A stretch of 26,016 nt of DNA from a virus. The stretch is taken from positions 1 through 26,016 of IMG/VR virus record IMGVR_UViG_3300046512_000116. One strand, written 5' to 3'. The notes under the pieces were generated by a model. The model ran no database searches, was not told the DNA's origin, and saw only the letters and a list, made by a program, of their open reading frames with translations. Position numbers and translations under genes: made by a program. Position 1 is the first letter of the stretch. Every line of letters starts with the position of its first letter. This document shows, in pieces, positions 20,316 to 26,016 of the stretch.

Positions 20316-20827
20316 ACCAGGTCATTCGCCAGCGAATCGCTGTTGCCCTGCTGGGCATGAGTGCTGCTGGCTTCGCGACCTGGCAGGCGAGCGAGGGTTA
20401 CACGCCTGTCGCCGTCATCCCAACGAAGGGCGACGTTCCCACCATCGGCCACGGCTCCACCCGGTACGAAGACGGCTCGCCAGTCCGTATGGGCGACACC
20501 ATCATCCCGGCCCGCGCCGAAGTCCTGGCCCGCAACCTGAACAGCCAGGCAGAGAAGCAATTCGCCGCGTCACTCCCTGGTGTCACGCTGCATCAAACTG
20601 AATTCGATCTGTACATGGACTTCATTGGCCAGTACGGCATTGGCACCTGGCTCAAGGGTTCCCCGCGCCGCAACCTGCTGGCCGGCAACTACGCCAAGGC
20701 CTGCCATGACCTGCTCAAGTTCCGCTATGCCGCTGGCTTCGACTGCTCCACGCCGGGCAATAAGCGCTGCGCCGGTGTCTGGACTCGCCAGCTTGAGCGA
20801 CACGCCAAGTGCATGGCGGCGCAGTAA
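20312..20827 (+). CDS. Endolysin (GH24 lysozyme) with signal-anchor N-terminus
   Basis: A 171-residue muramidase. The N-terminus QRIAVALLGMSAAGFATWQA is a weakly hydrophobic segment without a clear cleavage site, typical of SAR endolysins that sit in the membrane until released. The catalytic region follows at once: E28 in SEGYTPV, then GDVPTIGHGST. The C-terminal half has LHQTEFDLYMDFIGQYGIG and R/C-rich blocks common to the family. It degrades peptidoglycan at lysis. It lies immediately after the holin with an ATGA overlap. Confidence 0.93.
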   Translation: MNQVIRQRIAVALLGMSAAGFATWQASEGYTPVAVIPTKGDVPTIGHGSTRYEDGSPVRMGDTIIPARAEVLARNLNSQAEKQFAASLPGVTLHQTEFDLYMDFIGQYGIGTWLKGSPRRNLLAGNYAKACHDLLKFRYAAGFDCSTPGNKRCAGVWTRQLERHAKCMAAQ

Positions 20828-20831
20828 TCCC

Positions 20832-21062
20832 ATGGCAGGCCGCAAACAGCCCTACACGCCGTGCAAGCTGTACGTCGATGGCGCCGAAGGCATTCAGGTC
20901 GGCGACTACATCACCACCGCTGCCGGGTCTGCCTACTTGGTCCAGACGCTCCGGGTGAGCCGTACCAAGCCCGAGCGCAAGCACATGGATTGTTTGCGTT
21001 GGCCTATGGCCCAGATCCCCGATGACGCGAGGTGCTACCAGCTGACCTGGTATGCACGATGA
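20832..21062 (+). CDS. Small phage protein, unknown (76 aa)
   Basis: Starts MAGRKQPYTPCKLYVDGAEG and contains IQVGDYITTAAGSAYLVQTL, which reads like a small beta-barrel, then KHMDCLRWPMAQIP. Not recognised. It lies within the lysis cassette, four bases after the endolysin, without a strong ribosome site. A role in lysis is not shown. Confidence 0.7.
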   Translation: MAGRKQPYTPCKLYVDGAEGIQVGDYITTAAGSAYLVQTLRVSRTKPERKHMDCLRWPMAQIPDDARCYQLTWYAR

Positions 21063-21088
21063 ATCACCAAACCCGAGAGGCTGCACTG

Positions 21089-21274
21089 ATGTCCCCAATC
21101 ATGAAGTACTTCGAATACGCCCATTTGCCAACGCACCTGCAAGAAGTGAGCAAACCAATCGGTGACCTCGCTCACCAGATGAATGATCAACTGCCAGATG
21201 GTCCGGAGAAGTCTGCCGGCCTGCGCAAGCTGCTTGAAGCCAAGGATTGCTTGGTTCGCGCCAAGCTGGCCTGA
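21089..21274 (+). CDS. Acb2/Tad1-like small helical protein (candidate anti-defence sponge)
   Basis: A 61-residue helical hairpin protein starting MSPIMKYFEYAHLPTHLQ. Its layout is an aromatic-tyrosine-hydrophobic-proline start, a helix with VSKPIGDLAHQM, then LPDGPEKSAGLRKLLEAKDC and VRAKL. From memory this follows the pattern of Acb2/Tad1-type proteins, which bind the cyclic nucleotides used by CBASS or Thoeris defence. The resemblance is by eye and some positions differ. ATG 21089 is chosen for GAGAGG eight bases upstream; ATG 21059 would add ten residues. It lies between the endolysin region and Rz. Confidence 0.6.
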   Translation: MSPIMKYFEYAHLPTHLQEVSKPIGDLAHQMNDQLPDGPEKSAGLRKLLEAKDCLVRAKLA

Positions 21275-21285
21275 GGAATCCCGCC

Positions 21286-21753
21286 ATGATCCGCTACCTC
21301 ATTGCCGCACTCGCTGCATGCCTGGTGCTGATCTACGGCGGTTGGAGCCACATCCAGGGACAGGCCAAGGACATGGCCGTTGCGAAGGATCGCATTGACA
21401 CCCTTGAGCGCGCGGCCGAGTCACGGCGCAACACCCAGCGCCTGCTGGCCCAGCTCGACACCGAACACACGAAGGCCCTGACCGATGCGCAGACCACTAA
21501 CAATCAGCTTCTTGCTGCTGTCGCTACTGGCGCTCGCCGGCTGTCCGTCAAGGCCACCTGTCCCGCTGTGCGAAACACCGCCGCCACCGCCGGCCTGGGT
21601 GATGCAGAAGCGCGAGCCGAACTTGACCCAGCGGCTGGTCAACGAATTGTCGCCATCGCCAACGACGGTGACGAAGGACTGATAGCCCTGCGCGCGGCAC
21701 AGGACTACATCAACACCGTCTGCCTGGGCGGTACCAATCAAAAGGGGCAGTGA
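21286..21753 (+). CDS. Rz: Rz inner-membrane spanin
   Basis: A 155-residue protein with an N-terminal membrane anchor (YLIAALAACLVLIYGGW), then a periplasmic coiled-coil region (DRIDTLERAAESRRNTQRLL). Rz spans the periplasm with Rz1 and fuses inner and outer membranes at the last step of lysis. ATG 21286 has GAGGA upstream. Rz1 is encoded inside it in another frame. Confidence 0.9.
   Translation: MIRYLIAALAACLVLIYGGWSHIQGQAKDMAVAKDRIDTLERAAESRRNTQRLLAQLDTEHTKALTDAQTTNNQLLAAVATGARRLSVKATCPAVRNTAATAGLGDAEARAELDPAAGQRIVAIANDGDEGLIALRAAQDYINTVCLGGTNQKGQ
21485..21682 (+). CDS. Rz1: Rz1 outer-membrane lipoprotein spanin, nested in Rz
   Basis: A 65-residue lipoprotein lying wholly within the Rz gene in the +1 frame. 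It has a short basic start (MRRPLT), a hydrophobic run and a lipobox LALAGC with Cys20 as the lipidated residue. A proline-rich segment follows (PSRPPVPLCETPPPPPA), as in lambda Rz1. Partner of Rz. Confidence 0.92.
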   Translation: MRRPLTISFLLLSLLALAGCPSRPPVPLCETPPPPPAWVMQKREPNLTQRLVNELSPSPTTVTKD

Positions 21754-21756
21754 CCT

Positions 21757-22293
21757 ATGGCCGCTCTAACCCCGAAGCAACAGGCGTTTGTTCTGGAGTT
21801 CCTGGTTGACCTGAACGCCAGCCAAGCGGCAATCAGGGCCGGGTATGCGCGCAAGGGCGTGAACGCCGCGTCGTACTCCCTCATGCAGCGCCCGCACATC
21901 GCAGCCGCGATCAAGGCAGCCATGGAGGCCCGCAGCCAGCGAACCAAGGTCGATGCCGATTACGTGCTGAACCGGCTGACCGAGATCGACCAGATGGATT
22001 TGCTGGACATTCTCAACGACGACATGTCGTTCAAGGCGCTCTCTAAGTGGCCCAAGGTCTGGCGCCAGTCGCTGTCGGCGTTCGATATCGCCGAGATGTT
22101 CGAAGGCGTCGGCAAGGACCGCGACATGGTCGGCCTGATGAAAAAGATCAAGTGGCCGGACAAGGTCAGGAACCTTGAGCTGCTCGGCAAGCACGTCAAC
22201 GTCAATGCCTTCCGGGACCAGGTGGCGGTCGATGTAACCCTCACCCTTTCCGAACGGATGGCCAAAGCCCGTGAACGCGCCAGCAGAGGTTGA
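21757..22293 (+). CDS. terS: Terminase small subunit
   Basis: A 178-residue protein of the Terminase_2 type. The N-terminal helix-turn-helix region reads LTPKQQAFVLEFLVDLNASQ then AAIRAGYARKGVNAASYSLMQ, a hallmark of small terminases. The rest is helical and would form the ring that recognises phage DNA at the pac or cos site. The end overlaps the large subunit by 23 bases. Confidence 0.93.
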   Translation: MAALTPKQQAFVLEFLVDLNASQAAIRAGYARKGVNAASYSLMQRPHIAAAIKAAMEARSQRTKVDADYVLNRLTEIDQMDLLDILNDDMSFKALSKWPKVWRQSLSAFDIAEMFEGVGKDRDMVGLMKKIKWPDKVRNLELLGKHVNVNAFRDQVAVDVTLTLSERMAKARERASRG

Positions 22294-23782
22294 CCACGAA
22301 CAACAGCTGGTCGAGGACATCCTCTCGTTTGCGCAAGACCCGCTTGGATACGTTTGGTACGCCTTTCCCTGGGGCGAGCCAGGCACAGAGCTGGCGAACA
22401 AATCCGGGCCAAGGCCTTGGCAGATTGAAGTACTCGACTCGATCGGCAAAAAACTGCGCGCCGGCGCCAAGGATCTGGGCGAGGTAATCCACGAAGCCAC
22501 GGCCAGCGGCCACGGCATCGGCAAGTCGGCCCTGGTGTCCTGGCTGATCAAGTGGTGTGTCGATACCTGCGTCGATGCGCGCGGCGTGGTCACCGCCAAC
22601 ACCGAGACCCAGCTCCGCACCAAGACCTGGCCCGAGGTGGCCAAGTGGAACCGGCTTTCCATCACGGCCCATTGGTTCCGCATCACCGCTACGGCGCTGA
22701 TCAGCACCGACCCGGACCATGAAAAGAACTGGCGCGTGGATGCGGTGCCGTGGTCGGAAAGCAACACCGAGGCGTTTGCCGGCCTGCACAACGAAGGTAA
22801 GCGCCTGCTGCTGGTGTTCGACGAGGCATCAGCCATCGCCGATACGGTGTGGGAGGTGGCTGAAGGTGCGCTCACCGACGAGAACACCGAGATCATCTGG
22901 GCTGCGTTCGGCAACCCAACAAAGACCACCGGCCGGTTCCGGTCGTGCTTCACCCGGTACAAGCATCGGTGGTCACACCGCCAGGTCGACAGCCGCACGG
23001 TTGAAGGCACCAACAAGACGCAAATCGCCAAATGGCAGCAGGACTACGGGGAAGACAGTGACTTCTTCCGTATCCGTGTGCGCGGCATGTTCCCGAGGGC
23101 TTCCGAATTGCAACTGATCCCGACCGACTGGGTTGCCGATGCGATGAAGCGGGAGCCAGTGTTTGGCCTAGACGACGCCCTGGTATGCGGTATCGACATC
23201 GCCCGGGGCGGCGCCGACAGCAACGTGATCCGGTTCCGTCGCGGCCTCGACACCCGGTCGATACCGGCGATCAAGATCCCGGGCAGCGAGACGCGTAACA
23301 CCACGCTGTTCATCGCCAAGGTGTGCACGGTGGTGCAGGAACACCGACCAGATGCGGTGTTTGTCGATGCCACCGGCGTTGGCGGTCCTGTTGCCGACCA
23401 ACTGCGACGCCTGATGCCCGGCATCGTGATTATCGACATCAACTTTGCCAGCGCAGCGCCAGACCGGCACTACGCGAACATGCGCACCTACATGTGGTGG
23501 CAGATGCGCGAAGCATTGCGTGCGGGCCTGGCCATCGACAGCAGCGAGGAACTTGAAGCCGAGCTGACCTCGCCTATGTACACGCACAACGCCAGTGACC
23601 AGATCGCCCTGGAAAAGAAGGACGACATCAAGAAGCGCCTTGGCATCTCACCCGATGACGCCGACGCCCTGGCACTGACTTACGCCATGCCGGTGATGAA
23701 GAGCCAATACAACGACTACGGCGGTTCTGGGGCCAGCAATAACGGCCTTGAATCCGAATACGACCCTTACGCGAGTAACTGA
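22271..23782 (+). CDS. terL: Terminase large subunit
   Basis: A 503-residue packaging motor. Walker A is SGHGIGKS (79-86) and Walker B is LLLVFDEAS (D184, E185). A motif-III-like AAFGNPTKTTGRF follows. The nuclease domain shows GIDIARGGADSNV, VFVDATGVGG and PDDADALALT, giving the three acidic metal ligands. It pumps DNA into the prohead and cuts it. The start is GTG 22271, inside the terS end. Confidence 0.95.
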   Translation: MNAPAEVDHEQQLVEDILSFAQDPLGYVWYAFPWGEPGTELANKSGPRPWQIEVLDSIGKKLRAGAKDLGEVIHEATASGHGIGKSALVSWLIKWCVDTCVDARGVVTANTETQLRTKTWPEVAKWNRLSITAHWFRITATALISTDPDHEKNWRVDAVPWSESNTEAFAGLHNEGKRLLLVFDEASAIADTVWEVAEGALTDENTEIIWAAFGNPTKTTGRFRSCFTRYKHRWSHRQVDSRTVEGTNKTQIAKWQQDYGEDSDFFRIRVRGMFPRASELQLIPTDWVADAMKREPVFGLDDALVCGIDIARGGADSNVIRFRRGLDTRSIPAIKIPGSETRNTTLFIAKVCTVVQEHRPDAVFVDATGVGGPVADQLRRLMPGIVIIDINFASAAPDRHYANMRTYMWWQMREALRAGLAIDSSEELEAELTSPMYTHNASDQIALEKKDDIKKRLGISPDDADALALTYAMPVMKSQYNDYGGSGASNNGLESEYDPYASN

Positions 23783-23783
23783 C

Positions 23784-24143
23784 ATGTGCGGAAGTAGCGT
23801 TAAAAAACTGATGAATAAGGTCATTGACCTTGACCCGCTGCGCGGCGGTGATGTGATCCTTGAAGGCATGGGGTTGCCAAACATGACCGGCGAGAACACC
23901 GGCATGCTTGGCAAGGCTGACCGCGAGAAGGCAGCGGCAAAGGCAGCCGCAGAAGCGGCCGGCTCTGTTACTACCGCCGGCACCACAGCGGCCACGACCT
24001 CAAGCGATTCCGTGCAGGCTGCCGTCGAGGCCGAGCGCAAACGCCGACTTGCCCAGTCTGGGCAGAACGGCACCATCTTGACCGGTTCGTCTGGCGTGCT
24101 TGGCAATGCCAACACCAGCCAGAAAACGCTGTTGGGGGTGTAA
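23784..24143 (+). CDS. Small phage protein between terminase and portal (119 aa)
   Basis: Starts MCGSSVKKLMNKVIDLDPLR. The middle is a long alanine/lysine-rich helix (ADREKAAAKAAAEAAGS) and the end reads GVLGNANTSQKTLLGV. Small proteins with a C-terminal TLLG ending are, as I recall, found beside portal genes in short-tailed phages, with unclear virion role. The start follows the terL stop closely. Confidence 0.75.
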   Translation: MCGSSVKKLMNKVIDLDPLRGGDVILEGMGLPNMTGENTGMLGKADREKAAAKAAAEAAGSVTTAGTTAATTSSDSVQAAVEAERKRRLAQSGQNGTILTGSSGVLGNANTSQKTLLGV

Positions 24144-24144
24144 G

Positions 24145-25839
24145 TTGGCCGACTCCCTGCGCGACCGCTGCGAGAAGCGATACACCGCGCTCAAGAGCGA
24201 GCGCGACAGCAACTGGTTGTCTGAGTGGAGAGAGCTGGGCGACTTCATCAGTCCGCGTTCTGGGCGTTGGAACAACACTGATACCAACGACGGCAAGCGC
24301 CGTGATCAGAAGATCATCAACCCTCAGGCCACGTTTGCATCCCGCACGCTCGGCGCAGGTATGCACACCGGCATGACCAACCCGTCGTCGCCGTGGGTGA
24401 AGTTCGGTACGCCTGACCCAGGCCTTATGGATTACGCACCGGTCAAGGCATGGCTATTCGCTGCTGAGAAGGCCATGCGCGAAGTCATGGCCAGGGGCAA
24501 TCTGTACAGCGTCCTGCCCAACCGCTACAGCGAAGAGGGCATTTTCGGTACAGCGCCAATGGTGGTGATGCCAGACGACAGCGACTTGCTGCGTTCCTAC
24601 CCGCTGGCCGTCGGTAGTTACATGCTGGCCAACAACAGCCGCAACCAGGTGGACACGCTCTACCGCGACTTCCGCATGACTGCCCGCCAGATGGAACAGC
24701 AGTTCGGCAAGGACAAGATGGACACCGCATCCAAGAACTTGCTCAGCAGCAAGCCAGATGCCTGGATCGATATTTGCCACGGCATCGAGCCAAACGACAC
24801 CCGCGAGAAGGGCCGCAAGGACAACACCAATATGCCGTTCCGCTCCGTGTACTGGGAGAAGAGCGGCGACAAGGATTCGATGCTGCGTGAATCCGGCTTC
24901 AAGGTGTTCCCGGTCATGGCGCCGCGTTGGGACGTGTTGGGAGAGGACGTGTACGGCACTGGTCCTGGTTCGATGTGCATCGGCACCACCAAGGCCATTC
25001 AGTTGATGGAGCGCCGCAAGGCTGAGTTGCTGGAAAAGGGCGTTCGCCCGCCAATGGGCGCCCCGGTCAGCCTCAAGAATCAACGAGCATCCATCCTGCC
25101 TGGCAGCATCACCTACATGAACGATATGCAGTTGGGCGCCAAGTTTGCGCCGCTGTATGAGGTCCAGCCCGCCTGGCTTGGTCAGCTCCGTGGCGAGATC
25201 GCCGCCGACAGCTCGATCATCGACACCGCGTTCTTTGTCGACCTGTTCCTCATGATCAGCCAGATGGACAGCGTGCGCACCGCGTACGAGATCGCCACCC
25301 GCAAGGAAGAGAAGCTGCTGATGCTCGGCCCGGTGCTGGAGCGCCAGACCGACGACCTGCTCGACCCGCTGGTCGATATGTACTTCAACCAGATGCTGGA
25401 GCAGTCCATTCCACGCTGGACCGGCATGCTCCCTGGTGCGCCGCTGTTGCCGCCACCGCCGAAAGAACTCGCCAACATGGACTTGCGTATCGAGTTCACC
25501 AGCATCCTGGCCCAGGCACAGAAGGCTATCGGCGTATCCAGCATCGAGCGCGCTATTGGGTTCGCCGGCACTGTGGCCACCACTACGCAAAGCTTGGAAC
25601 CTCTGGATCTGCTCGATGGCGACGAAGCCATGCGCCAGTACTTCGAACTGATCGGCGTGCCGCCAACCATGGTGCGTGCTGACGATATGGTCGTGCAGAT
25701 CCGCCAGCAGCGAGCACAGCAGCAGCAAGCCGCGCAGATGCAGCAGGAATTGGGCTCGGCCATCCAGGGCGCCCAGGTGCTGAGCCAGACCGACACCAGC
25801 GGCGACAACGCCCTGACTGCGCTTGCGGGGGCTATGTGA
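24145..25839 (+). CDS. Portal protein (T7-type head-tail connector)
   Basis: A 564-residue portal. N-terminal blocks such as RYTALKSERDSNWLSEWREL followed by DFISPRSGRW, and later ASRTLGAGMHTGMTNPSSPW, match podovirus head-tail connectors. The C-terminus is glutamine-rich (QQRAQQQQAAQMQQ). It forms the dodecameric ring through which DNA enters and leaves. The start is TTG 24145, two bases after the upstream stop, with GGGGGTG as ribosome site; the frame upstream overlaps the previous gene. This gene is the main evidence for a short-tailed particle. Confidence 0.92.
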   Translation: MADSLRDRCEKRYTALKSERDSNWLSEWRELGDFISPRSGRWNNTDTNDGKRRDQKIINPQATFASRTLGAGMHTGMTNPSSPWVKFGTPDPGLMDYAPVKAWLFAAEKAMREVMARGNLYSVLPNRYSEEGIFGTAPMVVMPDDSDLLRSYPLAVGSYMLANNSRNQVDTLYRDFRMTARQMEQQFGKDKMDTASKNLLSSKPDAWIDICHGIEPNDTREKGRKDNTNMPFRSVYWEKSGDKDSMLRESGFKVFPVMAPRWDVLGEDVYGTGPGSMCIGTTKAIQLMERRKAELLEKGVRPPMGAPVSLKNQRASILPGSITYMNDMQLGAKFAPLYEVQPAWLGQLRGEIAADSSIIDTAFFVDLFLMISQMDSVRTAYEIATRKEEKLLMLGPVLERQTDDLLDPLVDMYFNQMLEQSIPRWTGMLPGAPLLPPPPKELANMDLRIEFTSILAQAQKAIGVSSIERAIGFAGTVATTTQSLEPLDLLDGDEAMRQYFELIGVPPTMVRADDMVVQIRQQRAQQQQAAQMQQELGSAIQGAQVLSQTDTSGDNALTALAGAM

Positions 25840-26016
25840 TGGCTGATCAGCAACCTACCGAACAGGAATTGCAGGACATCGCCGACTTCAAGTGGCTGAT
25901 GAGAGACAGCCGCGGGCGCCGCTTCATGTGGCGAACCCTCGGCCATTGCAGGCTGTTTCAATCCTCGATCGGTCCCACCGACGCAATCACGAATTACAAC
26001 GAAGGCCAGCGCAATG
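25839..26016 (+). CDS. Bbp19-like phage protein (cut by window end)
   Basis: ATG 25839 overlaps the portal stop as ATGA, and the frame is open to the window end (59 codons). It reads DIADFKWLMRDSRGRRFMWR, then LGHCRLFQSSI and NEGQRN, matching the small Bbp19 family first seen in Bordetella phage BPP-1, next to the portal gene. Function unknown. The 3' end is missing because of the window edge. Confidence 0.8.
   Translation, partial: MADQQPTEQELQDIADFKWLMRDSRGRRFMWRTLGHCRLFQSSIGPTDAITNYNEGQRN

Noticed and set aside
21766-23031. A 421-codon minus-strand open frame opposite the terminase genes
   Set aside because: It covers the strongly supported terS/terL pair antisense and has no recognisable domain or ribosome site.
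24454-25728. A 424-codon minus-strand open frame opposite the portal gene
   Set aside because: Shadow of the portal coding sequence; histidine- and valine-rich composition typical of antisense reading.
1-26016. CRISPR array, insertion sequence or diversity-generating retroelement
   Set aside because: No spaced direct-repeat array, no transposase or terminal inverted repeats, and no reverse transcriptase was seen in the window.

Overview
The window is the left part of an integrated temperate phage (prophage) in a Pseudomonas-like host. The host call rests on the GC-rich codon use, the tRNA-Pro(GGG) integration locus and the phage families present. The first ~270 bases are host: the end of a chromosomal gene, an intact tRNA-Pro(GGG) and its terminator. 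The phage begins at the tRNA with a tyrosine integrase and runs rightwards past the end of the window, which stops just after the portal gene. The right attachment site, the rest of the head genes and the tail genes are therefore not visible.

Layout. (1) 296-1764 carries integrase and a probable excisionase, both leftward. (2) 1923-6125 is a leftward accessory operon: a possible HEPN-type protein, a DUF4406 protein, a tiny cysteine-rich protein, a beta-class DNA methyltransferase, an ASCH-domain protein and two unknowns. Most of these genes overlap by the four bases ATGA. (3) 6222-6590 is a lone rightward gene facing a shared terminator. (4) 6614-14461 is the leftward early operon: a C5-cytosine methyltransferase with an internal four-fold repeat, a DnaQ-like exonuclease, an FtsK-gamma-domain protein, a YqaJ exonuclease with a RecT annealing protein (a Red-type recombination pair), and a string of small unknown genes. 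(5) 14500-16080 is the immunity region: a leader with a boxA element, three operators, a small exported protein, a CI-type S24 repressor, three more operators, then cro. (6) 16079-18696 is the rightward early operon: Cro, a CII-like activator, a DnaT-like and a lambda-P-like replication protein, a small unknown and a RusA resolvase. (7) 18737-19884 has a gene in the usual position of a late antiterminator and a small unknown. (8) 19880-20010 holds a candidate late promoter followed by two terminators. (9) 20034-21753 is the lysis cassette: holin with two possible starts, signal-anchor endolysin, a small Acb2/Tad1-like protein, and Rz with Rz1 nested inside it. (10) 21757-26016 is packaging and the start of the head module: small and large terminase, a small unknown, a T7-type portal (head-tail connector), and a Bbp19-like protein cut by the window end.

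The control layout is lambda-like. A CI/Cro pair appears to act on six related 14-bp palindromes, three on the left-promoter side and three on the right-promoter side. The leftward transcript carries a consensus boxA, which suggests antitermination. Late genes start behind tandem terminators. The portal and Bbp19-like genes point to a short-tailed (podovirus) particle related in gene order to Bordetella phage BPP-1. The least explained and most interesting parts are the small accessory proteins (the HEPN-like candidate, the Acb2-like candidate, the exported protein beside the repressor and the lone rightward gene), the repeated module in the C5 methyltransferase, and two similar hairpins in front of consecutive early genes. 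All function assignments are from reading the sequence; no database search was run.
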